NCBI RefSeq assembly: GCF_000708285.2
Contig: NZ_JAUG01000007.1
Span: forward strand, 33,932-97,931
DNA from: Pedobacter borealis DSM 19626
GTDB taxonomy: Bacteria; Bacteroidota; Bacteroidia; Sphingobacteriales; Sphingobacteriaceae
Length of the DNA: 64,000 bases
Reading direction: 5' to 3'
Within the stretch, counting starts at the first letter, position 1. Every line of letters begins with the position of its first letter. A model generated the notes under the pieces. It was not told the DNA's origin. It did no database searches and worked only from the letters and a program-made list of their open reading frames with translations. This document shows, piece after piece, positions 35,965 to 45,975 of this stretch. The position numbers and the translations under genes were made by a program.

Positions 35965-36861
35965 TTAATTATCGTAACCGAAGCTTTTTAAATAATTCTT
36001 TTTACTTCTCCAATCGGGAATTACCTTCACAAACATTTCCAGAAAAACCTTGTTGTCTAAAAATTTCTCAATCTCTAAACGCGCTTCGGTACCTACCTTT
36101 TTCAGCATGCTTCCGGCCGTACCGATTAAAATGTTCTTTTGCGAATCGCGTTCGACCACAATTTCTGCAGTAATCCTGATCAATGCACCCTTACCATTTT
36201 TCATTTCCTCTTCTTTAAAACTCTTCACAATTACCTCAGTACTGTAAGGAATTTCTTTCTGATAATTAAGGAAAATTTTTTCACGGATAATCTCCGAAAC
36301 AAAGAAACGTTCTGAGCGATCAGTCAAATCTTCTTTGTCGTAATATGGTGGATGCTCTGGCAACATTTCGAGCACGCGATCCAATAATCCGTCGACATTG
36401 TGTTTATGCAAAGCCGAAATTGCATAAATAGCAACCGGATTTAGCTTCTCCTGCCAGTAGGCAATCTTCTCATCAACCTGTTCTTGTAATGCTTTATCTA
36501 TTTTATTGATGAGTACAATTGTGGGGATGTTACGGTTCAGAATTTTCTCCAGAACGTCTTCCTCATCATGCTCTTCGTTGATGTCGGTTACGAATAAAAG
36601 TACGTCCGCATCGGTCAAAGATCCGTTAACAAAGCTCATCATACTCTCTTGTAAACTGTATTTTGGCTTAATTATACCCGGAGTATCAGAGAAAACGATC
36701 TGATATTCTTCTTCATTTACGATACCTAAAATGCGGTGTCTTGTGGTTTGTGCCTTAGGAGTTATAATGCTAAGTCGCTCGCCTACAAGCACATTCATGA
36801 GGGTAGATTTACCTACATTTGGTTTACCTATTATACTAACAAAACCTGCTTTATGCGCCAT
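35965..36861 (-). CDS. era: GTPase Era
   Basis: This 298-aa GTPase binds the 3' end of 16S rRNA and acts in 30S maturation. The P-loop is [15 protein letters not shown]3 is SDTPGII, G4 is INKID, and a C-terminal KH domain contains GTAGSMLKKVGTEARLEIE. I start at the ATG at 36861 (MAHKAGFVSIIG); the frame is open to 36894 but those residues are not part of the family. Confidence 0.96.
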   Translation of the reverse strand: MAHKAGFVSIIGKPNVGKSTLMNVLVGERLSIITPKAQTTRHRILGIVNEEEYQIVFSDTPGIIKPKYSLQESMMSFVNGSLTDADVLLFVTDINEEHDEEDVLEKILNRNIPTIVLINKIDKALQEQVDEKIAYWQEKLNPVAIYAISALHKHNVDGLLDRVLEMLPEHPPYYDKEDLTDRSERFFVSEIIREKIFLNYQKEIPYSTEVIVKSFKEEEMKNGKGALIRITAEIVVERDSQKNILIGTAGSMLKKVGTEARLEIEKFLDNKVFLEMFVKVIPDWRSKKNYLKSFGYDN

Positions 36862-36976
36862 TAAAATATTTTTAAAAAAAAATTTGCAGCACAAAGAAAC
36901 GAATTATATCTTTGCATTCCAATTCGGAAACAGAGTTAAGGATTTAATTCAAAGAAAAAAAACGAGTTGTATAGAG

Positions 36977-37052
<76 letters not shown>

Positions 37053-37122
37053 ATTCAGTTGGTAGTTCTCAGTTGGCAGTTTTAATTGCTTACTGAAAAT
37101 TGGAAATTTAAAACTGAAAAAT

Positions 37123-37194
37123 GGCCCGTTCGTCTAGGGGTGAGGACGCCAGATTTTCATTCTGGAAACAGGGGTTCGATTCCCCTACGGGCTA
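37123..37194 (+). tRNA. tRNA-Glu (TTC)
   Basis: The acceptor GGCCCGT pairs with ACGGGCT, the anticodon arm is CCAGATTTTCATTCTGG with anticodon TTC, and the T-arm is GGGGTTCGATTCCCC. CCA is not encoded. It is followed by a terminator and, 300 bp on, an integrase remnant. Confidence 0.95.
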
Positions 37195-37216
37195 CAAATT
37201 TCAATATCAAAACGTT

Positions 37217-37256
37217 TAAAAGGCTGTAAATTTAAGATTTACGGCCTTTTTTGTTT
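37217..37256 (+). terminator. Terminator after the tRNA genes
   Basis: AAAGGCTGTAAAT pairs with ATTTACGGCCTTT (one bulge) around TTAAG, followed by TTTTTTG. It would end the tRNA-Met/tRNA-Glu transcript. Confidence 0.8.
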
Positions 37257-37294
37257 TACAGACAAGTCAAAAAGTACACGAATTCCCATACTAT

Positions 37295-37328
37295 CAGTGA
37301 GTACCTCCGTCAAAATAGGCACTCACTG
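37295..37328. repeat. 12-bp inverted repeat between tRNA-Glu and the integrase remnant
   Basis: CAGTGAGTACCT (37295-37306) and AGGCACTCACTG (37317-37328) form a 12-bp stem with one mismatch around ten bases. It could be an integrase-binding or attachment site. There is no T run. The rest of 37257-37495 shows another weak inverted pair (GCATCG near 37417, CGATGC near 37434) but no gene. Confidence 0.5.
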
Positions 37329-37495
37329 AAAAGGACTTAAGAAACTGATTTACAGCTAGTTAATTAATTGAACATCTTGGTTACGATTGACCACATTGCT
37401 AGATTTGCATCGTCTATTCTATTATTTTTTATAGGCGATGCAGCTCAATCCCGAAAATCGGGCTTGGGTTACTAACCTATTAATGTATCAATTTT

Positions 37496-38742
37496 ATGAG
37501 TCAGAATTATTCTCTTCATTTTTTCTTGAAGAAACCAAAGTACTACAAGGGTGGCGCAAAGGCCATCTACATGCGGATTACGGTAAACAACGGCGTCCCA
37601 AAAGAAGCCTCGATTGGCAGAATGTGCGATCCGAACGATTGGATTTCGAGTGTAAACCGTGCAAGGGGAAACTCCGAACCTGCACGGACACTGAACAGTT
37701 ACATCGATGCCATCGACAGAAAAATCGAGCAGATCCATACCCATCTTAAAAAGATGGCGCAGGAAATTTCTGCTGAAACCATGATGAACGCATACCTCGG
37801 AAAAGAGGAAAAGCAAAAATTCCTGATGGAAATCTTCGAAGACCACAATAAAAAAATGGAAGCTTCTATCGGGAAAGGTTTCAAGGCGAATACCTTAAAG
37901 GGCTACAAATCTTCTGTAATCCACCTAACCGCCTATCTGCTCAAAGACTATAAAAGCAAGGATATCGACATTAGGAAAATTGACCATGCCTTTATTATCG
38001 GTTATGAATTTTATCTGCGGACGGAAAAAGAGATCAGCGATGTTTCGGTCGCAAAATACATGAAACACTTTAGAAAGATTGTTAATCTCTGCCTCGCCCA
38101 CCGTTGGATTGAATATAATCCCTTTGTTTTCTATAAGAATAAGGCGAAGGCAAAAGACAAGGGATTTTTATCCAGCGACGAACTGAATGAAATAGCCAAC
38201 AAAGAATTCGGAATTAAAAGACTTGATCAGGTTAAGGACATCTTTCTTTTTAGTTGTTACACTGGTCTTTCTTATGCCGATGTGAAGAAGCTGAGCCGTT
38301 CGGAGATTAAAAAGGGAAATGACGGCAAGCTGTGGATTTTCACCAATGGGGAAAAGAATGAAATTGCTTCAAACGTACCATTATTGGCCATTCCGAAAAA
38401 ATTGATGGATAAGTACAGCGAACATCCAGATTGTAAAATGAAGGCTTGGTTTTGCCCGTATTGAGCAATCAGAAGATGAACAGTTACCTGAAGGAGATTG
38501 CCGACCAATGCGGAATTACAAAAACACTGACTTTTCAAATTGCTAGGCATACTTTTGCAACTACCGTTACCCTTAGTAATAATGTGGCAATGGAAACGGT
38601 TTCCAAGATGCTTGGGCATAAGGATTTGAAGACCACGCAGCATTATGCGAAAGTTTTGGATGCGAAAGTAGGTAAGGATATGAGTGAGCTAGAAGAGAAA
38701 TTAGCCATAAATAAAGTAAATTTGTCCCAAGCCAAACCATGA
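37496..38742 (+). pseudogene. Tyrosine recombinase (IntDOT-like integrase), frameshifted
   Basis: The first frame (37496-38464) encodes an arm-binding/SAM-like N terminus and most of the catalytic domain. It ends out of frame at KMKAWFCPY. The next frame holds GLVLPVLSNQKMNSYLKEIA, the RHTFATT box and the LGHKDLKTTQHYAKV box with the nucleophile tyrosine. One A missing in the A-run at 38435-38438 explains the break; restoring it gives CKNEGLVLPV. In CYTGLS the first catalytic arginine is replaced by serine at residue 259, as in IntDOT of CTnDOT. It follows tRNA-Glu, a common integration target. It would be inactive unless frameshifting occurs. Confidence 0.9.
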
Positions 38743-39506
38743 AGATGATAAACATTCAATACGCCTCGGACTTGCATCTGGAATTTCCAGAAAATAGAAA
38801 TTGGCTACAGCAAAACGCTTTGATTCCATCGGCTGAGATTTTAGTCTTAGCAGGAGATATCGTTCCTTTTGCACTCATGGAAAAACACAGTTATTTCTTT
38901 GACTGGTTAGCGGATCACTTTAATCAGGTCTACTGGATACCAGGAAATCATGAATATTATTATTCTGATGTTACCGAGCGTTGTGGCTCTTTTACCGAGG
39001 AAATCCGAAAGAATGTGCTGCTGCTTAACAATATGTCCGTGCAGGTTGAGCATTGTCTATTGATCTTTTCGACCTTATGGTCGAAGATCAGTCTGGAAAA
39101 CCAGTGGCATATTCCTCCTCGAATGGGAGACTTTCAGGTCATCAACCACAATGGGGGTACGTTTACGCCAGCGCATTTTAATAAGCTCTATGAGCAGAAT
39201 TTGGATTTTTTAGACGGTACACTTTCTGGAAATCAGGGGCTTAAAAAGGTGGTGGTTAGCCATCATGTGCCTACACTTCAACATTATCCGCCTGCTTATT
39301 TAGGGAGTATTTTAAATGAAGCCTTTGCCTCGAATCTGGACGATTTTATTGTAAACCGTGAACCCGATTATTGGATTTTTGGACATCATCACCAAAATAT
39401 AACTCAGTTTGAAATCGGCAAAACTAAGTTATTGACTAATCAGCTAGGGTACGTTCGCTATAATGAACAATCTGGATTTGATAGGACAAAAACATTCTCA
39501 TTATAA
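38739..39506 (+). CDS. Calcineurin-like metallophosphoesterase
   Basis: This is a 255-aa cytosolic metallophosphoesterase. The metal motifs are visible in order: [10 protein letters not shown] (DxH), LAGDIVPF (GD), [10 protein letters not shown] (GNHE), VVSHHVP and FGHHHQN (GHxH). Its ATG (38739) overlaps the integrase stop as ATGA, so it is translationally coupled to the integrase frame and was probably brought in with it. The substrate is unknown. Confidence 0.9.
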   Translation: MKMINIQYASDLHLEFPENRNWLQQNALIPSAEILVLAGDIVPFALMEKHSYFFDWLADHFNQVYWIPGNHEYYYSDVTERCGSFTEEIRKNVLLLNNMSVQVEHCLLIFSTLWSKISLENQWHIPPRMGDFQVINHNGGTFTPAHFNKLYEQNLDFLDGTLSGNQGLKKVVVSHHVPTLQHYPPAYLGSILNEAFASNLDDFIVNREPDYWIFGHHHQNITQFEIGKTKLLTNQLGYVRYNEQSGFDRTKTFSL

Positions 39507-39519
39507 TAAACCTATTTAT

Positions 39520-39548
39520 CGTCAATAAACTAGTATGGTTTATTGACG
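39520..39548. repeat. 11-bp perfect inverted repeat after the metallophosphoesterase
   Basis: CGTCAATAAAC and GTTTATTGACG enclose TAGTATG. There is no long T run; it may be a weak terminator or a boundary repeat. Confidence 0.55.
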
Positions 39549-39894
39549 ACTATTTCAATTATTCCCTTCGCTCTTTTGCGGCCTACGGAACCGCCCGCCC
39601 ACAATTCCATCGCACAGGTTCCCGTTTTGGTGTCTACGGAAATTAACCCCTTTTTGCATTGGGTTGGAATATTCGTGTCCGCAGGTAAGTTGTTTAGTCA
39701 AAAAGTGGATCTTAAACGTATTTAATCTCTTATCTCGAAAATACTTTATAATACTTAAAAATATTATGGATGGTTCAATAGTAGTTTTCTTTTTTGTTTA
39801 CGTCATAGAATATTAATGTTACAACAAAAAACAAATTAATATTTAGTTCGAAAAGAACTTTAGTTTACTAACCTAATATTTATTAAAACCAAAA
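39549..39894. other. Non-coding interval
   Basis: This interval starts with a GC-richer stretch (39570-39690) that stands out from its surroundings and may be a gene remnant, in either orientation. It ends in AT-rich sequence that should hold the promoter of the gene at 39895. I see no convincing gene, RNA or repeat. Confidence 0.5.
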
Positions 39895-40809
39895 ATGAAA
39901 AATAGCAAAGCTATAATGACTATTCTTTTTGTATGCACAGCCTTTTCGGGTATGGCGCAAAAAGCACTACAATTACATCTGCAAGTAGGCGATAAATGGT
40001 ATCACGAACTAAAAAGAACCAACAGCAGTCAGGATATGAACGAACAGGGAGGTGTTTTAGAGTTGAACGATGAAAATATATTGGGCAGCACTTATGAAGT
40101 ATTGGCCGCCGATAAAGGCACTTACGATATTAAACTTACCTACAACAGTATTAAATTTCAGGCCACAGAACCTGGTAGTGATGATAAAATAACTTTCGAT
40201 TCGCAAAAACAGGAAGATATGGATGGTGATGGAGGTGAGAAAGTAAAAGCAGTAATCGGAAAAAGTTATGTTTTTACCATCGACGCCAACAGCCGCAAAA
40301 TAATTACCATTAAAGAACGCCCTGTAAAAGATACAGCTCAGGCACAATCGCCTTCTGGTATAGAGCCGGCAATTAACTTCTTTCCTTATAACGATAATCA
40401 ATTGAAAAGAAGAGTTGAAACCATTTTTGGAGGAACCATGCCTGATGAAAAACCCGTAAACGGTACTAAATGGGATAAAACCTATTCCGAGAAAAATGCA
40501 GGCATCACTCAAGCAACAACGGTTTCTTATACCGTTAACCGTATCGATGGAGATAAAATTTATCTTGATGCAATAACCAAAATGACTGTAGATGGAACAC
40601 CCGATGGAACAGCGGAGTTGGGAGAAATAAAAGTGTCGGCTCTTTTCAACGGCACCGGCACCTTAAATATAAATAAAACAACCGGCATTATGAGCGAAGC
40701 TAAAAGTGTAATAAGAGGCACACAAACCATGACAACTCCTAATGGTAGGCAAAAACTGAGTATGGCTGTTTCCTACGTCGAAACAGTTAAAAAAGTAGGT
40801 GCAAATTAG
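39895..40809 (+). CDS. Exported DUF6263-type protein
   Basis: This 304-aa protein has a signal peptide (cut after about residue 21, MAQ). It continues LQLHLQVGDKWYHELKRTNS, a start typical of DUF6263 proteins, and repeats beta-strand-rich segments with no enzyme motif. Function unknown. It lies 150 bp upstream of the M61 peptidase gene on the same strand and may belong to the same envelope-processing group. Family assignment is from memory of its N terminus. Confidence 0.7.
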   Translation: MKNSKAIMTILFVCTAFSGMAQKALQLHLQVGDKWYHELKRTNSSQDMNEQGGVLELNDENILGSTYEVLAADKGTYDIKLTYNSIKFQATEPGSDDKITFDSQKQEDMDGDGGEKVKAVIGKSYVFTIDANSRKIITIKERPVKDTAQAQSPSGIEPAINFFPYNDNQLKRRVETIFGGTMPDEKPVNGTKWDKTYSEKNAGITQATTVSYTVNRIDGDKIYLDAITKMTVDGTPDGTAELGEIKVSALFNGTGTLNINKTTGIMSEAKSVIRGTQTMTTPNGRQKLSMAVSYVETVKKVGAN

Positions 40810-40962
40810 CGTCATCCTTTATATTTTTTAGCATTAGATACAATATTGGATAGGCTTTTTATCCTTGCTGATGTTTTGCAAGATTATATTTTGTGCTCAC
40901 ATATTATTAGGAATTCTAAATGCAAGTTGTTTAGAAAAACTGTCAACGATTAATCAGATTTA

Positions 40963-42834
40963 ATGAAGAATTTTTTATTTTCTATTTTGTTTGCAGGTCT
41001 TGTGGCGGCAAACCCTATCAGTCTTTTTGCCCAATCTAAATACCAGTATAAGATTAATCTTGCTGGGGCAACCAATCATACGGTGCAGGTCGAATTAATT
41101 ACGCCTACTATTAAGCAATCCAGTATCGAATATTTTTTTCCAGCTATTGTTCCTGGAACCTATTCCATTGCCGATTATGGTCGCTTTGTAAGCAATTTTA
41201 AAGCTTTTGATAAACAAGGAAAAGAACTAACCGTTGAGCATAAGAACCAAAACACTTGGAAAATTGGCAATGCACAACAGCTATATAAAATTACTTATGT
41301 GGTAGAAGATACATGGCATACAAATATCAAGGGAAATAAAATTTACCCGATGGGGGGAACCAATATCGAACTAAACAAACAGTATGTTATCAATACGTTC
41401 GGTTTCTTTGGTTATTTCAATCAGCTAGAAAAATTGCCTTTTGATGTAGAGTTTCAGAAACCTTCGGGCTTTTATGGGTCAACGGCACTGGTGCCATCAA
41501 GCAGTACGGAAACAACCGATTTATTTCAATTAAAAAGTGTACACGAGTTATACGATTCGCCCATTATGTATTGCAAGCCCGATACCGTTAGTGTAAATCT
41601 TGGTCGTACGCAGGTGCTTATTTCCGTTTACTCTCCGGATAAACAGGTACATGCTGCCACATTAGCTAAAGCGATGGAAAACTTGCTCATGGCTACACAG
41701 GCCTATCTTGGTGGCAAACTGCCCGTAAAAAAATATGCCTTCCTGTATAGTTTTAATGATGAAGTAAATCCAAAAGAAGTATCTGGTGCTTTAGAACATA
41801 GTTATTCTTCATTTTATGCATTCCCGCAATTGGAAGAACCTGTAGCAAAATCTGTTATGACGAATATATCGGCACACGAATTTTTTCATATCCTTACGCC
41901 ATTGTCCATCAGTTCTAAAGAAGTTAGAGAATTTAATTATCAGCAACCCGTTTTGTCAAAACATTTATGGTTGTACGAGGGGTCAACAGAATATGATGCG
42001 CATCATGTGCAGGTTAAATCGGGTTTAACCACTACAACACAATTTTTCAAAGCACTAACCGCAAAAATCATAAAGTCTAAAAGAGAATTTAAAGATTCAC
42101 TCCCTTTTACTGTAATGAGCAAAGAAGTAGCAACCACTTACGCCGATCAATACCCAAATGTTTACGAAAAAGGAGCTTTAATTAGTGCTTGTTTAGATAT
42201 TTACCTATTAAAATTATCTGGTGGAAAATACGGACTAACAGCATTGAAACATGATTTGGGGATAAAATTTGGTAATGGCAAATACTTTAATGATGACCAA
42301 CTGTTTGATGAAATAGCTGAGCTCAGTTTTCCCGAAGTAAAAGATTTCCTTAATAAATATGTAGCCGGCACAACACCGATACCTTACAGCGATTTTTTTG
42401 CCTTGGCAGGCGTGTCTTATCACGATTATATAAAAAGTGAGGTGGCTTCTATTGGCAACATTAGCATAACATCACTTGGTGTAGATAACGTTTGTATTGT
42501 AAATGCCGGCAATATGGATGCCTTTGGCAAAGCAATGCAATACAAATTGATGGATGAGATTGTACAAATGGATGATATGGCTGTTAACGCAAATAATTAT
42601 ATCGATGTTATAAACAAGGTAAAACAAAAAATAAAACAAGGTGATACACTAACGGTAATTGTAAAACGTAAAAATGCTGTAGGCAAAATGGAAGAAGTAA
42701 AACTGTCGGCAACTGTATCAGCATTAAGAGAAAAAGTAGAACAACATTATAAAATGGTGTTGATAGAAGATAGCGAACTTACTCCTTCTCAGTGCTTAGT
42801 TAAAAACGCTTGGATAAAAAATAATTATAATTAA
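40963..42834 (+). CDS. M61-family metallopeptidase with PDZ domain
   Basis: This 623-aa exported glycyl-aminopeptidase-type enzyme has a signal peptide (1-24). The zinc site is HEFFH (His305, Glu306, His309), and the third ligand is the glutamate in LYEGSTEYDAHH. A C-terminal PDZ-like domain is near residues 490-600 (AMQYKLMDEIVQMDDMAVNA). It probably trims peptides in the periplasm. It is followed after 16 bp by an M16 peptidase gene, so the two are likely co-transcribed. Confidence 0.92.
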   Translation: MKNFLFSILFAGLVAANPISLFAQSKYQYKINLAGATNHTVQVELITPTIKQSSIEYFFPAIVPGTYSIADYGRFVSNFKAFDKQGKELTVEHKNQNTWKIGNAQQLYKITYVVEDTWHTNIKGNKIYPMGGTNIELNKQYVINTFGFFGYFNQLEKLPFDVEFQKPSGFYGSTALVPSSSTETTDLFQLKSVHELYDSPIMYCKPDTVSVNLGRTQVLISVYSPDKQVHAATLAKAMENLLMATQAYLGGKLPVKKYAFLYSFNDEVNPKEVSGALEHSYSSFYAFPQLEEPVAKSVMTNISAHEFFHILTPLSISSKEVREFNYQQPVLSKHLWLYEGSTEYDAHHVQVKSGLTTTTQFFKALTAKIIKSKREFKDSLPFTVMSKEVATTYADQYPNVYEKGALISACLDIYLLKLSGGKYGLTALKHDLGIKFGNGKYFNDDQLFDEIAELSFPEVKDFLNKYVAGTTPIPYSDFFALAGVSYHDYIKSEVASIGNISITSLGVDNVCIVNAGNMDAFGKAMQYKLMDEIVQMDDMAVNANNYIDVINKVKQKIKQGDTLTVIVKRKNAVGKMEEVKLSATVSALREKVEQHYKMVLIEDSELTPSQCLVKNAWIKNNYN

Positions 42835-42850
42835 AAAGAGGTAAAATTTT

Positions 42851-45811
42851 ATGAAAATTAAATTAATTCTACCATTATTCGTTTTTTGTTATCTGTTGAT
42901 AGGTGTTTTCTCGGGCAATGCTGTTGCCCAAAATAAATACAATTGGAAAGAGGTCGTTACAGGTAAATATAAATACCGTTACGTAACAAACGATGTACAG
43001 AATGTAAGGTTTTATACATTGCAAAACGGTTTGCAGGTGATATTGCATGTAGATAAAAAAGAACCACGTGTAATTTATAAAATGGTGGTAAGAACAGGCA
43101 GTAATAACGATCCGGCAGAGCATACAGGTTTGGCGCATTACCTAGAGCATTTATTGTTTAAGGGTACCGATAAATATGGAACGCTTAACTGGGAGAAAGA
43201 AAAGCCATACTTGAGCCACATAGAAGAATTGTACGAAGCCTATAATCATACCACTAACGAAAGCGAAAGAAAAGTCATTTATCGTCAAATAGATTCTATT
43301 TCGGGCATTGCTTCCAAATACGCCATTGCCAATGAATATACCAATATCATGAAAGAAATGGGCTCGCAGGGTACCAATGCACATACCGAGTTCGATGCTA
43401 CCGTATATGATGAAAATGTGCCAGCAGGTGCGTTGGATAAATTGCTACAAGTACAGGCCGAACGCTTCCGCAATCCTATCTTCCGTCTTTTTCATACCGA
43501 GTTGGAGGCTGTATATGAAGAAAAGAACAAAGGTTTGGATGGTGATGATTTCAGGATGTTCGAAACCGTTAATTCAACGCTGTACCCCAACAGCAATTAT
43601 GGGCAACAAACCACTATTGGTACAATAGAGCATTTAAAAAATCCATCCTTAAAAGCTATTAAGCAATTTTACGATACCTATTATGTGCCAAACAATATGG
43701 GCCTTATTTTATCAGGCGATTTTAATGCCGATGAAATCATTCAAAAGATAGATCAATATTTTTCCTATATGCGGCCCGGTAAGTTAACTGCTTTTTTGCA
43801 GGCTATAGAGCCCGATTTTGCCACTCCGGTTGTAAAGGAAATTACGAGCCCCACACCAGAGGTTGGTGTACTTGCTTTCCGTATACCGTTTAAAGGCACT
43901 AATAGTAAAGACGAGCTGTTGGTAAACCTGCTTAGTCAGCTATGCTCTAATGGAAAAGCCGGGTTGTTCGATATCGATATCAATATGCCGCAAAAAATGC
44001 AAATGGCAGGGATTGAGCTTTTGGGCACCTATCAAAAATATATTACCCTGTTGGGCGTGGCGATGCCTAAAACGGGTCAAACTACCGATCAGGCTTTAGA
44101 TTTGCTATGGCAAGAAATTAAAAAAGTAAAGAATGGCGATTTTGACGAGAAGCTTTTAACGGCGATTAAAAACAATATCGAATTGGAAGTGAGCATGTCT
44201 AAAAGAAATAATATAGCCACTTTAATGACATTGGAAAGGGGTTTTATAGCCGATAGATGCCAAACATGGAATAACGAAGCCTCTTTTTTAGAGATTTTAA
44301 ACGCAGTTACCAAACAAGAATTGGTTGATTATGCCAACCGCGTATTTACAGGTAATTATGTTTGCGTGTATAAACGAAAAGGGAAATCGACAAACACTGC
44401 CAAAATAGTTAAGCCCAAAATTACACCCATCACCATTAATAAAACAGATAGGTCTGCATTTTCGAAAAATTTGGATGCCATTCCTGTACCTGCAACAAAA
44501 CCTGTATGGCTAAATTTTGATAAAGCTATTTCGCATAGCAAAATAAATAACGCAAGGTTTTTGTATACAACTAACAAAGAAAACGGGTTTTTCGAACTGC
44601 AATATCGGTTTGATATGGGAAGCTGGAACTCGAATTTATTGCCTGTTGCGGTAAATTATTTGAGTTTATTGGGTACAGATAAATATTCGGCCGAAGACCT
44701 TAACAAAGAGTTTTATCAATTGGCTTGCGAGTATTCTATACGTGTAAGTGATAAAAGTACAGCAATTGTTGTATCAGGCATTCAGAAAAATTTTGATAAA
44801 GCAGTAGCGTTGTTAGAGCATTTGCTAGCTAATTGCAAACCGACAGCAGAAAGTTTAAATAAGCTGAAAGAAAAACTGAAGAAAGAAAGGATTGATGCAA
44901 AAATATCGAAAGAAGCCTTGATGAAAGGTTTGGTTAGCTATGCCGTTTATGGAGCCAAAAATCCATTTAGTCAGGCGGGAAGTTTACAACCCGATCAATT
45001 AGATGCTCCTGCATTGGTTAACCTCTTGCATCAGCTTACCCGTTACAAACATCTTATTACATATTACGGACCAGAATCGCTTCAAACCATTACTCAAAAG
45101 ATAAAAAGCAGCCATCAAATGCCGTCTTCTTTCACATCGATACCGGCTCCTGCTGTTAACTTTCAGCCACGCATTTTAGAAGAAAATGAAGTGTATGCCG
45201 CCGATTTTGATATGCTGCAAACACAAATACAATGGGTTAGAAACATGCCTGGTTATCAGCCTTCGCTACAGGCTAACGTAAACCTGTATAACAATTATTT
45301 TGGCGATGGAATGGGATCGGTGGTTTTTCAGCAGTTACGTGAATCAAAGGCGCTTGCTTATTCAACGTCTGCAACATTTCAAGCCCCAGCTTATAAAAAC
45401 GATTATTATCGGATGACTGCCTTTATTGGCTGTCAGGCCGATAAAATGGACGAGGCCATTAATGGAATGGATTCCCTGCTCAATGATTTGCCTCGTTCTG
45501 ACGATGGCATACAGAACGCCAAAAGGAGTGTGCGTAAATCACTGGAAACACAACGGTTTACGGATGAAAAGGTAGTAGATTTTTATTTATTGTTGGAGAA
45601 AAAAGGACTATCAACCGATTTCCGTCAGCAGATATATGAAAGTTTAGAGGCGTTAAATTACAACGATCTTAAAGCCTTTGCCGATAAATACATTGCCCAT
45701 AAAAAATATGCCTATTGCATAATAGGATCGAAAGATGTGCTTGAAGGAGCCGATTTGAAGAAATATGGAAATGTAAAAAAGCTCACCCCTGAGGAGGTGT
45801 TTGGTTATTAA
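42851..45811 (+). CDS. M16-family (pitrilysin/insulinase-type) metallopeptidase
   Basis: This is a 986-aa exported double-length M16 protease with a signal peptide (about 1-26, ending AVA). The inverted zinc motif HYLEH is at residues 96-100 in HTGLAHYLEHLLFKGTDKYG, and the downstream acidic ligand is in ELEAVYEEKNK. The C-terminal half is the expected non-catalytic partner domain. M16 enzymes degrade oligopeptides in a closed chamber. It is coupled to M61 and ends at a strong terminator. Confidence 0.94.
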   Translation: MKIKLILPLFVFCYLLIGVFSGNAVAQNKYNWKEVVTGKYKYRYVTNDVQNVRFYTLQNGLQVILHVDKKEPRVIYKMVVRTGSNNDPAEHTGLAHYLEHLLFKGTDKYGTLNWEKEKPYLSHIEELYEAYNHTTNESERKVIYRQIDSISGIASKYAIANEYTNIMKEMGSQGTNAHTEFDATVYDENVPAGALDKLLQVQAERFRNPIFRLFHTELEAVYEEKNKGLDGDDFRMFETVNSTLYPNSNYGQQTTIGTIEHLKNPSLKAIKQFYDTYYVPNNMGLILSGDFNADEIIQKIDQYFSYMRPGKLTAFLQAIEPDFATPVVKEITSPTPEVGVLAFRIPFKGTNSKDELLVNLLSQLCSNGKAGLFDIDINMPQKMQMAGIELLGTYQKYITLLGVAMPKTGQTTDQALDLLWQEIKKVKNGDFDEKLLTAIKNNIELEVSMSKRNNIATLMTLERGFIADRCQTWNNEASFLEILNAVTKQELVDYANRVFTGNYVCVYKRKGKSTNTAKIVKPKITPITINKTDRSAFSKNLDAIPVPATKPVWLNFDKAISHSKINNARFLYTTNKENGFFELQYRFDMGSWNSNLLPVAVNYLSLLGTDKYSAEDLNKEFYQLACEYSIRVSDKSTAIVVSGIQKNFDKAVALLEHLLANCKPTAESLNKLKEKLKKERIDAKISKEALMKGLVSYAVYGAKNPFSQAGSLQPDQLDAPALVNLLHQLTRYKHLITYYGPESLQTITQKIKSSHQMPSSFTSIPAPAVNFQPRILEENEVYAADFDMLQTQIQWVRNMPGYQPSLQANVNLYNNYFGDGMGSVVFQQLRESKALAYSTSATFQAPAYKNDYYRMTAFIGCQADKMDEAINGMDSLLNDLPRSDDGIQNAKRSVRKSLETQRFTDEKVVDFYLLLEKKGLSTDFRQQIYESLEALNYNDLKAFADKYIAHKKYAYCIIGSKDVLEGADLKKYGNVKKLTPEEVFGY

Positions 45812-45858
45812 AACAGCTTTCTGCAACACTTCTATTCTAGATTTATTGATGATAATTG

Positions 45859-45902
45859 AAAATCTTGTGTTCTGTTGACGAACACAAGATTTTATTTTTT
45901 TT
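45859..45902 (+). terminator. Terminator after the M16 peptidase gene
   Basis: AAATCTTGTGTTC and GAACACAAGATTT form a 13-bp perfect stem around TGTTGAC and are followed by TATTTTTTTT. It ends the M61-M16 transcript and separates it from the sigma-factor gene. Confidence 0.88.
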
Positions 45903-45947
45903 GGGTCGATTATTGTTTCTAGCTTAAATAATCACTTTATAATATTA

Positions 45948-45955
45948 TATATTTG
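45948..45955 (+). promoter_or_regulatory. Candidate Bacteroidetes -7 promoter element
   Basis: TATATTTG matches the TAnnTTTG -7 consensus of Bacteroidetes promoters and lies 21 bp before the sigma-factor start. No good TTTG -33 element was found at the usual spacing, so this is tentative. Confidence 0.35.
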
Positions 45956-45975
45956 ATTTTTAGTATATTGTTTTC

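Noticed and set aside
37123..37194. Attachment-site duplication of the tRNA-Glu 3' end
   Set aside because: I looked for a second copy of the tRNA 3' end (GATTCCCCTACGGGCT) up to 40 kb and did not see one, so no element boundary can be drawn.
39543..39725. 60-codon plus-strand open frame
   Set aside because: It starts inside an inverted repeat and has no convincing domain or neighbour; the GC-richer DNA may be a remnant but I cannot support a gene.
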